Assembly (NCBI RefSeq): GCF_007096635.1
Contig: NZ_VKAA01000001.1
Coordinates: 248,001-312,000 of the forward strand
From: Mycolicibacterium sp. 018/SC-01/001
GTDB taxonomy: Bacteria > Actinomycetota > Actinomycetes > Mycobacteriales > Mycobacteriaceae
Reading direction: 5' to 3'
DNA length: 64,000 nt
In this document: piece after piece, positions 8,419-18,558 of the stretch
Numbering within the stretch: position 1 is the first letter of the stretch
Layout: each line of letters begins with the position of its first letter
Translations under genes and position numbers: made by a program
Notes under the pieces: model-generated
Seen by the model: only the letters and a program-made list of their open reading frames with translations
What the model was told of the DNA's origin: nothing
Databases searched by the model: none

Positions 8419-11400
8419 TTGCAGCCGCCATGATCGCCTCGTTCACATCATCTCCGTTGCGTTCCGCGTCGGCGATTGCCTGCAACACACGCTTGTAATC
8501 GCGAGGCATCACCTTGGTGAAAGAACCGATCTGGGTGTCCCAGTCGGCCAGAATCCGTTGTCCGACAGCCGAATCGGTCGCGTCGACGTGCGCTTCGATC
8601 ATGCCGCGCAGGAATTCGACGTCGTCGCCGTCGAGACTCTCCAGGGCCACCATCTCCCCGTTGAGGTTGTCGGCCAGAACATTGTCGGGGTCGTAGACGT
8701 AACTGATGCCACCGGACATGCCTGCCGCGAAGTTGCGGCCGGTCGGGCCGAGGATGACGACCCGTCCGCCGGTCATGTACTCGCAGCCGTGATCACCCAC
8801 GCCTTCGACGACGGCGTGGGCACCGGAGTTGCGCACCGCGAAGCGCTCGCCGACCTGCCCTCGCAGGAACATCTGCCCGCTGGTGGCACCGAACAGCACC
8901 ACGTTGCCGGCGATGATGTTGTCCTCGGCGACATAACCCTCGGGCGCGGCCTCGGGCGGGCGCACCACGATCCGTCCGCCCGAAAGACCCTTACCGACGT
9001 AGTCGTTGGCGTCGCCGTAGACACGCAGCGTGATGCCCTGGGGGACAAACGCGCCGAAGCTGTTACCGGCCGAGCCCTCGAACGTGATGTCGATCGTGCC
9101 GTCCGGCAGACCCTGTCCTCCATAGGCCTTCGTCACCTCGTGGCCGAGCATGGTGCCGACGGTGCGGTTGACATTGGCGATCGTCGTCGAGAACCGCACG
9201 GGCGCACCGCCGTCGAGCGCCTCCCGGCACTGCACGATCAGCTGCTGGTCCAGCGCCTTGTCGAGCCCGTGGTCCTGCCGTGAACTGCAGTACAGGTCCT
9301 GGTTCATGAACGCCGACTCGGGCTCGTGCAGCACCGGAGCCAGATCCAGCTTGTGCGCCTTCCAGTGCTCGGCGGCCTTGGCGGTGTCCAGCGCGCCGAC
9401 CTGCCCGACCATCTCGTTGACGGTGCGGAAGCCCAACTGCGCCATCAGTTCCCGCACTTCTTCGGCGATGAACATGAAGAAGTTCTCGACGAATTCGGGC
9501 TTGCCGTTGAACCGCTGACGCAGCAGCGGATTCTGCGTGGCCACGCCGACCGGGCAGGTGTCGAGGTGGCAGACGCGCATCATGATGCAGCCCGACACCA
9601 CCAGCGGAGCGGTGGCGAAGCCGAACTCCTCGGCGCCGAGCAGTGCGGCGACCACCACGTCGCGGCCCGTCTTGAGCTGACCGTCGACCTGGACCACGAT
9701 GCGATCGCGAAGACCGTTGAGCAGCAACGTCTGCTGCGTCTCGGCGAGCCCCAGCTCCCACGGTGCGCCCGCGTGCTTCATCGACGTCAGCGGCGTCGCC
9801 CCGGTGCCGCCGTCGTGCCCGGAGATCAGCACCACGTCGGCGTGGGCCTTGGACACGCCCGCGGCGACGGTGCCGACTCCGTTCTCCGACACCAACTTCA
9901 CGTGCACCCGCGCCTGCGGGTTCGCGTTCTTCAGGTCGTGGATCAGCTGCGCCAGATCCTCGATCGAGTAGATGTCGTGGTGCGGAGGCGGGGAGATCAG
10001 CCCCACGCCGGGCGTGGAGTGCCGGACCTCGGCCACCCACGGGTACACCTTGTGGCCCGGAAGCTGGCCCCCCTCACCGGGTTTGGCGCCCTGGGCCATC
10101 TTGATCTGGATGTCGGTGCAGTTGGACAGGTAGTGCGAGGTGACGCCGAAGCGGCCCGAGGCGACCTGCTTGATCGCACTGCGCCGCCAGTCACCGTTCT
10201 CGTCGCGGTCGAACCGGGAGACAGCCTCGCCGCCCTCGCCTGAATTCGACCGGCCGCCGAGCCGGTTCATCGCGATCGCCAGCGTCTCGTGCGCCTCGGC
10301 CGAGATGGAGCCGTAGCTCATCGCGCCCGTCGAGAAGCGCTTGACGATCTCGCTGGCCGGCTCGACGTCCTCCAAAGGAATCGACGGACGGTCGCCCGTA
10401 CGGAACTTCAGGAGCCCACGCAGCGACGCCATGCGCTCGCTCTGGTCGTCGACCAGCTTGGTGTACTCCTTGAACACCTCGTACTGCCCGGTGCGCGTGG
10501 AGTGCTGCAGCTTGAACACCGTGTCGGGATTGAACAGGTGGTACTCGCCCTCGCGGCGCCACTGGTACTCGCCGCCCACCTCGAGTTCCCGGTGCGCCCA
10601 CTCGTCGGGGCGGTCCAGGTAGGCCAGGGCGTGGCGGGTGGAGACGTCGCCGGCGATGTCGTCGAGGTCGATGCCGCCCACCGGACACGACAGTCCGGTG
10701 AAGTACTCGTCGAGCAACTTCTGGCTGATGCCGATCGCCTGGAACAGCTGGGCGCCGGTGTAGGAGGCCAGGGTGGAGATGCCCATCTTGGACATCACCT
10801 TGAGGACGCCCTTGCCGGCGGCCTTGACGTAGTTGGCCTTGGCCTGGTCGCTGCTGATGCCGCTGATCACGCCGCGGTCGACCATGTCCTCGATCGACTC
10901 GAACGCCATGTAGGGGTTGATCGCGGCGGCGCCGAAGCCGACCAGGCACGCCATGTGGTGCACCTCGCGGGCATCGCCGGCCTCGACGACGAGACCGACC
11001 TTGGTGCGGGTCCGGTCGCGGACCAGGTGGTGGTGCACGGCGGCCACCGACAGCAGCGACGGGATCGGCGCCATCTGTTCGTTGGACTCGCGGTCGGAGA
11101 GCACGATGATGCGGGCGCCGTCGCGGATCGCGGCCGACACCTTGGCGCGCACGTTGTCCAGCGCCTCCTTGAGCCCCCGCCCACCGCGGTTGACCGGGTA
11201 GAGGCAGCGGATCACCGCAGCGCGCATACCGTGCTTGTGGCCGCGGATCTCGTGGTCGGGGTCGACGCAGATCAGCTTCGACAGCTCGGCGTTGCGCAGG
11301 ATCGGCTGGGACAGCGCGATCTGGCGGCACGACTCGGCGTCGGGGTTGAGCAGGTCACCCTCGGGACCGACCGTGCCGGCCAGGCTGGTGACCACCTCTT

Positions 11401-12994
11401 CGCGGATGGCGTCCAGCGGCGGGTTGGTGACCTGGGCGAACAGCTGCTGGAAGTAGTCGAACAGCACCCGGGGCCGCGCAGAGAGCACCGCGATCGGGGT
11501 GTCGGTACCCATCGACCCGAGCGCCTCGGCGCCGGTGCGGGCCATCGGCGCGACCAGCAGGTTGAGCTCTTCGTAGGTGTAGCCGAAGATCTGCTGGCGC
11601 AGCACGACGCGGTGGTGCGGCATCCGCACGTAGTCACCGGGCGGCAGTTCTTCGAGCTTGAACAGGCCGGCGTCGAGCCATTCCTGGTAGGGAACCCCGG
11701 CGGCCAGCTCGGACTTTATTTCTTCGTCGGAGACGATGCGCCCCTGCGCGGTGTCGACCAGGAACATGCGGCCGGGCTGCAGGCGCATCTTCTGCACGAC
11801 GGTGGCGGGGTCGACGTCGAGCACGCCGGCCTCGGACGCCATGACGACGAGCCCGTCGCTGGTCACCCAGATGCGGGAAGGCCGCAGGCCGTTGCGGTCC
11901 AGCACGGCGCCGATCACGGTGCCGTCGGTGAAGCAGACCGCGGCCGGGCCGTCCCAGGGCTCCATCAGCGAGGAGTGGTACTGGTAGAACGCCCGGCGGG
12001 CGGGGTCCATCGACTCGTGGCGCTCCCAGGCCTCCGGGATCATCATCAGCACCGCGTGCGGCAGGCTGCGCCCGCCCAGGTGCAGGAGCTCGAGCACCTC
12101 GTCGAAGCGCGCGGTGTCGGAGGCTCCGGGCGTACAGACGGGCACGATCTTGTCGAGGTCCTGCCCCGACCCGAACACATCGGTGTTGATGAGCGCCTCG
12201 CGGGCCCGCATCCAGTTCTCGTTGCCGGTGACGGTGTTGATCTCGCCGTTGTGGGCGACGCGCCGGAACGGATGCGCCAGCGGCCACGACGGGAACGTGT
12301 TGGTCGAGAACCGGGAGTGCACGATGCCGAGCGCGCTGGTGAGCCGCTCGTCCTGCAGGTCGAGGTAGAACGCCTTGAGCTGAGGCGTGGTCAACATGCC
12401 CTTGTAGACGAACGTCTGGCCGGACAGGCTCGGGAAGTAGACGGTCTCGCGGCCGGGTCCGTCCTGTCCGGGCCCCTTGGTGCCGAGCTCGTGCTCGGCC
12501 CGTTTGCGCACGACATAGGCGCGCCGTTCGAGATCCATCCCGGAGGCGCCGGCGAGGAACACCTGACGGAAGGTCGGCATCGCGTCGCGGGCGAGCGCGC
12601 CGAGCGACGACTCGTCGGTCGGCACGTCGCGCCAGCCGAGCACCGTCAGACCCTCGGCTTCGGCGATCTTGCCGACAGCTTCGCAGGCGGTCGCCGCGTC
12701 TTTGGACGACTGCGGCAGGAAGGCGATGCCGGTGGCGTAGCTCCCCGGCTCGGGCAGGTCGAACTCAACGATCGCCTGGAAGTACTCGTGCGGTACCTGC
12801 AGCAGGATTCCGGCGCCGTCACCGGTGTTCGGCTCGGCGCCCTGGGCGCCTCGGTGTTCGAGGTTGAGCAGCGCCGTGATGGCCTTTTCGACGATGTCGC
12901 GGCTGCGGCGGCCGTGCATATCGGCCACCATGGCCACGCCACACGCATCGTGTTCGAATGCGGGGTTGTACAGGCCCTGAGTTCTGGGCGCCAT
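8411..12994 (-). CDS. gltB: Glutamate synthase (NADPH), large subunit
   Basis: The large subunit (~1527 aa) makes two glutamates from glutamine and 2-oxoglutarate. A short propeptide (17 residues) precedes the catalytic Cys of the class II glutaminase domain ([12 protein letters not shown]). The FMN/synthase barrel carries [16 protein letters not shown] and [13 protein letters not shown], and the 3Fe-4S cysteines are in [15 protein letters not shown]-terminal GXGXG beta-helix domain has repeated Gly-rich turns. The ATG with a GGTGGGA ribosome site matches family starts; an in-frame GTG lies two codons upstream. Together with gltD this is the central ammonium-assimilation enzyme. Confidence 0.97.
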
Positions 12995-13000
12995 TCCCAC

Positions 13001-13473
13001 CTACCTTATTTCTGCAGATACCTCGGCGCGAGAACGTTAGCCGGGGCGGCGGCGGAGGGGCCTTCGTGCAGCACTGAACGCCGGCCCTTTTTCCACGCGC
13101 CACAAGTGCTCAAAACGATATGACAAAGGGCCCCTGACATGCCAACTTAGTGCAGCCTAACGAGGTCCGGCCGCCGAAGATCCGCGTCGCGGCCTTCTCG
13201 GCCAGGTCACAGGCGAATAACGTTGCCATGGAAGATCTTTCACCGCCGCAAAGACCGGACTCCGCCGACGAGGGCAAGATCACACGACGCGGCGACCATG
13301 CCCATCAATTTGCTGAACTGTGAGCAGGATGATCGCCATCAGTGGTTATGTGCCATGGAATGTTTGCCCAAAGCCTCGCGAGATTCTTAGAGTTGGCTTT
13401 CTGGCACCTGCCGGCCCGGCAGGCACCCACATGACTCGCCCCGTCGACGAAAAGACCAGCGCTGCAACGCCAT
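13001..13473. other. Intergenic region upstream of gltB and the thioesterase gene
   Basis: This divergent spacer must hold the gltBD promoter and that of the downstream gene. I could not define a convincing -35/-10 pair for either. The only other item is a 31-codon ATG frame at 13228–13323 on the + strand. It is preceded by TAACGT a few bases upstream and encodes a polar peptide (MEDLSPPQRPDSADEGK…). It may be a small gene or chance. Confidence 0.4.
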
Positions 13474-14334
13474 GTGACGCATCACGACCCCGGCACAGGG
13501 AGCTGGCGGAGCAACCGTCAGGCTGGCTGGGTGCGCTACCCACTGAACCATCCGCTCGGCCGTTTCGGAATCGAAACCGACGACCGGGATCCCGACCTCG
13601 CCACGGCGTCCATTCCGACCGCCGGTCTGGTCAATCCGATCACCGGGTTGCCCACCATCGCGCCGCTGGCGATGCTGGTCGACCACATCGGTGGCGCGGC
13701 GAATCACGTCCGGCGAGGGGCTGACGAGTGGACGGTGTCCAGCGAGCTCACACTGGATGTCGCACCCCGGGCGCTCGACACGATCGCCGCTCTGCCCGAT
13801 CGGCCTGTGATCGGCGCGGCACGGCCCGTCGGGCCGAAGGGCACCACGGCGCTCGCGCTGTGTGAGCTGTCGCTCGACGGGACCGTGATCGCCACGGCGA
13901 CCGTCCGCTCGTTCTACATCCCCGCACCCGCGACGTTCACGACGTGGCCCGACGACGGGACGGATGCGCCGACGGTGGGTCCACAGCTCGCCGATCGGAT
14001 GGCCGTGGAGGTCGGCGAGACCGGCGGTGCGGCGACAGTGCTCGTCCAGCGCGACGACCGCGCGGTGTACAACGGCGTCGGCGCTGTGCACGGTGGAGTG
14101 TCCTCGATGGGGCTCGAGCTCGTCGGATCAGCGGCGCTGAACAGCGGCACCGCCCCTGAGTTCGTCACCGCGTCGTTGCGGGTCAACTTCTTTCGTCCGA
14201 TGCACGGGGGCGCCGGTGCGCACTACGGCGCCACACCCGCGCGCACCGGCCGGCGCAGCGCCACGGCCGACGTCGTCGCGGTCGGTTCGGACGGCCGACC
14301 AGCGCTGGTCGGTCGTCTGTCCGCCTACCGCTGA
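13474..14334 (+). CDS. Thioesterase-like double hot-dog protein
   Basis: The C-terminal half has hot-dog-fold features: [19 protein letters not shown], resembling the active-site helix of PaaI-type acyl-CoA thioesterases, followed by [11 protein letters not shown] and a closing strand. The N-terminal half contains [10 protein letters not shown] and a parallel [11 protein letters not shown] helix, so two hot-dog units probably make one pseudo-dimer. The likely reaction is acyl-CoA hydrolysis, with unknown chain preference. The first ATG gives 286 aa; a GTG 19 codons later ([12 protein letters not shown]) may be the real start. The gene is monocistronic in appearance. Confidence 0.7.
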   Translation: MTHHDPGTGSWRSNRQAGWVRYPLNHPLGRFGIETDDRDPDLATASIPTAGLVNPITGLPTIAPLAMLVDHIGGAANHVRRGADEWTVSSELTLDVAPRALDTIAALPDRPVIGAARPVGPKGTTALALCELSLDGTVIATATVRSFYIPAPATFTTWPDDGTDAPTVGPQLADRMAVEVGETGGAATVLVQRDDRAVYNGVGAVHGGVSSMGLELVGSAALNSGTAPEFVTASLRVNFFRPMHGGAGAHYGATPARTGRRSATADVVAVGSDGRPALVGRLSAYR

Positions 14335-14440
14335 CCTGGATCAATCTCGTGTTGCCAAACCGCATCAGTTCGGACACAGCACATCCCGCGTAGCACGTGC
14401 TCATGCCACCGTTGAACTCTCGACGGCGGAAAGAGGCCCA

Positions 14441-15232
14441 ATGATGCGCACTCCGACGATGCTGCATCGGCTCGCAGCAGAGTTCATCGGTACGTTCTGG
14501 CTGGTGTTCGGCGGATGCGGCAGCGCAGTCTTCGCCGCCACGTTTCTCTCCGGTGACGGAGTATCCCTGGGAATCGGATTCGTCGGTGTTTCACTGGCCT
14601 TCGGTCTGACGGTGCTCACCGGCGTGTACGCATTCGGCACGATCTCCGGTGGCCACTTCAACCCGGCTGTCACACTGGGCGCTGCGCTGGCCAAGCGCGT
14701 GGAGTGGAAAGCGCTACCGGCCTACTGGATCACGCAGATCATCGCCGGCGTGGTGGCCGGCGGCGCGATCTACGCGATCGCCAGCGGCCGTCAGGGTTTC
14801 AGTGCGACGGGAGGCATGGCGGCCAATGGTTACGGAACCCATTCTCCCGGCGGCTATTCCCTGGCGGCGGTGATCATCGCCGAGGTCCTGTTGACGTTCG
14901 TCTTCCTGTTGGTGATCCTCGGATCGACCGACGATCGCGCACCGAAAGGCTTCGCGGGCTTGGCGATCGGTCTGTCGTTGACGTTGATCCACCTGATCTC
15001 GATCCCGATTTCCAACACGTCGGTCAATCCGGCGCGGTCCACCGGGGTGGCGTTCTTCAACGGCGACGGTGCGCCGGCTCAACTCTGGGTGTTCTGGCTT
15101 GCACCCCTCGTCGGCGCCGCCATCGCCGGTGTGGCCTACCCGTATCTGTTCGGAACCGCCGAGGAGCTCGCCGATCGTCCTGTCCGCGACGACGCGCTCC
15201 CCGGCGGCAGCCCGGATCTCCCGGGCGACTGA
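14441..15232 (+). CDS. aqpZ: Aquaporin Z-type water channel
   Basis: A 263-aa MIP-family channel with six membrane helices and both Asn-Pro-Ala half-helices (GGHFNPAVT and [10 protein letters not shown]). Selectivity residues fit a water-specific aquaporin: Phe in the first helix, His in [10 protein letters not shown], and Arg directly after the second NPA. The C-terminus is a short acidic cytoplasmic tail. An AAAGAGG ribosome site precedes two adjacent ATGs; I used the first. Its stop TGA directly abuts the reversed stop of the convergent dps gene in a TGATCA palindrome. Confidence 0.93.
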   Translation: MMRTPTMLHRLAAEFIGTFWLVFGGCGSAVFAATFLSGDGVSLGIGFVGVSLAFGLTVLTGVYAFGTISGGHFNPAVTLGAALAKRVEWKALPAYWITQIIAGVVAGGAIYAIASGRQGFSATGGMAANGYGTHSPGGYSLAAVIIAEVLLTFVFLLVILGSTDDRAPKGFAGLAIGLSLTLIHLISIPISNTSVNPARSTGVAFFNGDGAPAQLWVFWLAPLVGAAIAGVAYPYLFGTAEELADRPVRDDALPGGSPDLPGD

Positions 15233-15778
15233 TCAGCTGTTCTTGGCGGCGTCGGCCGCACCCTTCTCGGTCTTCTGCCCGTTGTTGGCCAGCTGGCCCC
15301 CGGAGTTCTCCAGGTGAGCGCGGACGAACCACTGGAACTTCTCCAGTTCGCCGGCGTGGCCGATCAACATGTCCTCGGTGACCGGGTCGAGCTCGCCCGA
15401 GCGCTCGATGCTCTTGCGCGTGTCCTCGATGACGCCGGTGTACACGAGATCCAGCGCCGCCAGGTGCGCCTGCACCGTGTCGCGACCCACCGAGTAGTCG
15501 TCCCAGGTGCGGTCCTTCTGGATGGCCCCGGGAGTGCCCTGCGGGGATGCGCCGAGGGCGGCGATGCGTTCGGCGACCTCGTCGGCGTATCCGCGGACCA
15601 GTTCGACCTGCGGGTCGATCATCTCGTGGACCCCGATGAAGTTGGGCCCCACGACATTCCAGTGCACGTGCTTGAGCGTCAGGTGCAGATCGTTGTAGCG
15701 GCTCAGCGCCTTCTGCAGCAACTCCGCGACCTCGGCGCCCGCCTTGTCGGACAGTCCGGGAACGGTGAACGTAGTCAT
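15233..15778 (-). CDS. dps: Dps, DNA protection during starvation (ferritin-like)
   Basis: This 181-aa protein forms dodecameric shells that oxidise and store iron and bind DNA in stationary phase. Ferroxidase-site residues are visible in KHVHWNVVGPNFIGVHEMID and in the next helix (VELVRGYADEVAERI). RTWDDYSVGRDTVQ is also characteristic, as is the charged C-terminal tail (EKGAADAAKNS), which in M. smegmatis Dps1 contributes to DNA binding. Identity to my recollection of that protein is very high. It has a strong AAGGAGGAG ribosome site and a probable SigF-type promoter. Confidence 0.97.
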   Translation of the reverse strand: MTTFTVPGLSDKAGAEVAELLQKALSRYNDLHLTLKHVHWNVVGPNFIGVHEMIDPQVELVRGYADEVAERIAALGASPQGTPGAIQKDRTWDDYSVGRDTVQAHLAALDLVYTGVIEDTRKSIERSGELDPVTEDMLIGHAGELEKFQWFVRAHLENSGGQLANNGQKTEKGAADAAKNS

Positions 15779-15808
15779 GTGTTGGCTCCTCCTTGTGACC
15801 CGCTACCT

Positions 15809-15837
15809 GTACCCGGCCTGTGGGGGCGATAATCACC
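15809..15837 (-). promoter_or_regulatory. Candidate SigF-type promoter of dps
   Basis: On the minus strand a GGTGAT element is followed after 17 bases by GGGTAC, about 30 bases upstream of the dps start. GGGTA-type -10 elements are typical for mycobacterial SigF, and M. smegmatis dps is known to be transcribed by stress sigma factors. The -35 match is only partial. Confidence 0.45.
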
Positions 15838-15848
15838 TGCGCCCGACG

Positions 15849-16766
15849 TCACAGTTCGGCAAGATTCGGGATCGCCGCGCGCGGCCCGAACCGCGGATTC
15901 ACCGCGAGCCCACTGGCTTCCAGTAGTCGGACGGCGCGGTGGCGGTGGGGCGACAGCGGTGCCAGCAGGGTGACCATCTCGTCGTCGTCGATGGGATGTC
16001 CGAGCAGGCTCCACCCCACCATCGTCGACAGGTGGTAGTCCCCGATCGACAGCGCGTCGGCGTCTCCCATGGCTCGTTGCGCGACCTCGGCGGCCGTCCA
16101 GACACCGACGCCGGGCAGCGACATCAGCGCGGTACGCGCCGCCTCGCAGGACCGATGGACCAGACGTTCGAGCGCATCTGCGCGCTGTGCGCAGCCGACC
16201 ACGGTCCGAGCCCGGCCGGGGTCGACGTTGGCGAGATGGAACTCCCACGACGGCACGCGTCGCCACGCCTCGGCGGTCGGGGGCACCCGCATGTGCGCCG
16301 GCGCCGGGCCGGGGGCCGGCGAACCGTACTTGCCCACCAGCGTGCGCCACGCGCGACGCGCGTCCTTGCCGTACACCCGCTGTTCGAGAATGGCGGGCAC
16401 CAGTGCCTCGAGCACCCGTCCGGTTCGACCCAACCGCAGGTGCGGTACGCGGGTGGCCGCACGAGCGATCGTCGGCTCCTGCGGGTCGAAGCCACTGCGG
16501 TCGTCCTCGGCGCCGAGCAGAGCGGGCAACGTGTCGGTGAACTCCGCGGCCCCTGGCCCCCACGCTTCGCAGCCGACGGTGTTCACGGCGTCGCGGGCGA
16601 TCCGCGCGGTGACGGGGCCGCTGCTCAGCAGGCTGGTCCGCCAGATCGCGCCGTCGGGTGCGTCGTGATAGCACGGATCGGCCCGGCCCCGGCGCAGCGG
16701 TGACAGCGTCAGCCCTGGACTCGCCGGCCCGGCGAAGACCACGCTGGCCGTGCTGCTCACCCCCAT
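15849..16766 (-). CDS. AlkA-like 3-methyladenine DNA glycosylase (HhH-GPD)
   Basis: The 305-aa product is a base-excision repair glycosylase of the HhH-GPD superfamily. The helix-hairpin-helix LMSLPGVGVWTAAEVAQRA is followed by the catalytic Asp in LSIGDYHLSTM. An earlier ILEQRVYGKDARRAWRTLV helix fits the AlkA catalytic domain, and the N-terminal ~90 residues are the extra beta domain. It probably removes alkylated bases. I recall the equivalent M. tuberculosis gene as Rv0142, beside the DUF427 gene as here. It ends a few bases before the DUF427 stop-side neighbour on the same strand. Confidence 0.85.
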   Translation of the reverse strand: MGVSSTASVVFAGPASPGLTLSPLRRGRADPCYHDAPDGAIWRTSLLSSGPVTARIARDAVNTVGCEAWGPGAAEFTDTLPALLGAEDDRSGFDPQEPTIARAATRVPHLRLGRTGRVLEALVPAILEQRVYGKDARRAWRTLVGKYGSPAPGPAPAHMRVPPTAEAWRRVPSWEFHLANVDPGRARTVVGCAQRADALERLVHRSCEAARTALMSLPGVGVWTAAEVAQRAMGDADALSIGDYHLSTMVGWSLLGHPIDDDEMVTLLAPLSPHRHRAVRLLEASGLAVNPRFGPRAAIPNLAEL

Positions 16767-16769
16767 CAG

Positions 16770-17144
16770 TTAGGGGTCCACCACGATGTCGGCCTTGGTC
16801 GGGTAGAACGCGACGTGGCCGGCGATTTCCGCCACCGCAGGGTAGGGCTGCTCGTAGGTCCACAGCGCGTCGGCGACGGTGTCGGTCCCGGTCCGGACGT
16901 GGTAGTAGCCCGCGTCGCCCTTGAACGGGCAGTAGGTGGCGGTGTCGCTGGGCTGCAACTTGTCGGCAGCCACATCGGACATCGGAATGTACTGCACCGC
17001 AGGATAAGTGCTCTCCTGCAGCGTCAGCGCCGCGTCGGATTCGGCGATGATCTCGCCACCGATGCGGACGACGACGTGGTGTCCGGTCGGTGCGACGGTG
17101 ATCGGGTGTTCGCTCGACGGCTCGAGTACAGGTCGGTCGGTCAT
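16770..17144 (-). CDS. DUF427 domain protein
   Basis: A 124-aa single-domain protein. The family signature is visible as VRIGGEIIAESDAALTLQES, YIPMSDV, ATYCPFKGDAGYYHV and WTYEQPYPAVAEIAGHVAFY. The conserved Cys-Pro-Phe-Lys-Gly segment probably lies in the active cleft of a small beta-barrel. The biochemical role of DUF427 is not established. M. tuberculosis Rv0140 sits in the same order with the SDR and AlkA-like genes. The ATG start leaves 26 bases to the upstream FAD oxidoreductase. Confidence 0.87.
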   Translation of the reverse strand: MTDRPVLEPSSEHPITVAPTGHHVVVRIGGEIIAESDAALTLQESTYPAVQYIPMSDVAADKLQPSDTATYCPFKGDAGYYHVRTGTDTVADALWTYEQPYPAVAEIAGHVAFYPTKADIVVDP

Positions 17145-17170
17145 GACTCCATTGAACGCCTCTGCCGCGC

Positions 17171-18538
17171 TCAGTGCTGCCGGCCCGCGATCTTGTCCGC
17201 GACGACGGCGATCGGGGAGGTGTGTGCACGACCGCGCGCCTCGTGCCGATCGGCGGCCCTGTAGGCCAGGTACATGCCGCGCACCCCGAGCCAGCGCAGC
17301 GGTTCGGGCTCCCACTGTTTCGACCGGTGCCCCACCCATGGCAGGCGGGTCAGCGGTGTCGCGCGGCCGAGCACCAGGTCGGTCAGCGTCCGTCCGGCGA
17401 GGTTGGTCGCGGTGACACCGTGTCCGACATAGCCGCCCGCCCAGCCCAGCCCGCTCGCCCGGTCGAAGTCCACGGTCGCCTCCCAGTCCCGGGGGACCGC
17501 GAGCACTCCGCACCAGCCGTGCGAGATGCTGATGTCCGAGACCTGCGGCAGTACGGTGCGCAGCGTGGCGGTCAGTGCCGTGATCGTGCGCTCGGGCACC
17601 CGTCCGTCGCGGTCGGTGCGGGAACCGAACCGGTAGGGCACGCTGCGCCCGCCGATCGCGATGCGGTCGTCGACGGTGCGCTGCGCATAGAAGAAGTCGT
17701 GGGCGGTGTCACCGAGCGTTTCCCTGCCTTGCCAACCGATCTCGTCCCACACGTGCACCGGAATCGGGTCGGTGGCGATCATCGAGCTGTTCATCGGCAG
17801 CCAGCGGCGTTTCAACCCCGGTAGCACCGCGGTGAAGCCCTCGGTCGCGCGGAGCACGACCGGGGCGGTGACGGTGCCGCGCGGGGTGACGGCGCGGCCG
17901 GCCGCGATCTCGAGCACCGGCGAGCGTTCGTAGATGTCCACGCCGAGCGCGGCGACGGTATCGGCCAGCCCGCGGGCCAGCTGCGCCGGCTGGATTCGTG
18001 CACAGTGCGGGTTGTGATAGGCGGCCACCACATCGCTGAGCCGAATGCGCTGCCGCGCTTCGTCTCTGGAGAGTTCCTCGATGCCGTCGACCTGCCAGCT
18101 GCGTTCGGCTGCCGCGGCCGCGGCCAGCCGGGTGGCTTGGGCGCGGTTGCGCGCCACCTTGAGCGTGCCACCTTTGACGATGCCCGCCTCGATGCCTTCT
18201 GTGGCCGCGACGCCGATGACCTCGTCGACCGCCTCGTTGAGGGCCCGCTGCCAGGCCACCACGCCGTCACGGCCGTACTGTCGTGCCATGCGCTCGCGGT
18301 CGCCGGGCACCAGACCCGACAGCCAACCGCCGTTGCGCCCCGACGCGCCGAAGCCGGCGAACCGCGCTTCGAGGATCACGATGCGCAGGCTCGGATCAGC
18401 CTTCTTCAGGTAGTACGCGGTCCACAATCCGGTGTAGCCGGCGCCGACGATGCAGACGTCGGCGTCCCGGCTGCCGGGCAGCGCAGCCCGGGGGGTGGGA
18501 AGTTCGTCGTACCAGTGCGAGATGTAGCCGTTGAGCAT
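17171..18538 (-). CDS. FAD-dependent amine/amino-acid oxidase (DadA/GlpO class)
   Basis: A 455-aa flavoprotein with an N-terminal dinucleotide-binding motif (VCIVGAGYTGLWTAYYL) and ARFAGFGASGRNGGWLSG, where a flavin-contacting loop is expected. The C-terminal HGWCGVLAVPRDW and GYVGHGVTATNLAGRTL complete the DAO fold. Family members oxidise secondary or primary amines such as N-methyl amino acids. The segment RNGGWLSG is typical of gamma-glutamylputrescine-oxidase-like proteins, but the substrate is unknown. It lies 20 bases downstream of the SDR gene in an operon that starts at a KstR-like box. Confidence 0.87.
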   Translation of the reverse strand: MLNGYISHWYDELPTPRAALPGSRDADVCIVGAGYTGLWTAYYLKKADPSLRIVILEARFAGFGASGRNGGWLSGLVPGDRERMARQYGRDGVVAWQRALNEAVDEVIGVAATEGIEAGIVKGGTLKVARNRAQATRLAAAAAAERSWQVDGIEELSRDEARQRIRLSDVVAAYHNPHCARIQPAQLARGLADTVAALGVDIYERSPVLEIAAGRAVTPRGTVTAPVVLRATEGFTAVLPGLKRRWLPMNSSMIATDPIPVHVWDEIGWQGRETLGDTAHDFFYAQRTVDDRIAIGGRSVPYRFGSRTDRDGRVPERTITALTATLRTVLPQVSDISISHGWCGVLAVPRDWEATVDFDRASGLGWAGGYVGHGVTATNLAGRTLTDLVLGRATPLTRLPWVGHRSKQWEPEPLRWLGVRGMYLAYRAADRHEARGRAHTSPIAVVADKIAGRQH

Positions 18539-18558
18539 CCGACGAATTGTGGCAGCCG

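Noticed and set aside
10289..13123. A 944-codon open frame on the + strand.
   Set aside because: It lies fully antisense to gltB, an unmistakable glutamate synthase gene. It has Arg/His/Val-rich composition typical of the antisense frame in high-GC DNA and no recognisable domain.
13228..13323. A 31-codon ATG frame upstream of the thioesterase gene.
   Set aside because: It has no clear ribosome site, and the polar sequence shows no recognisable pattern. It is described with the spacer but not called as a gene.
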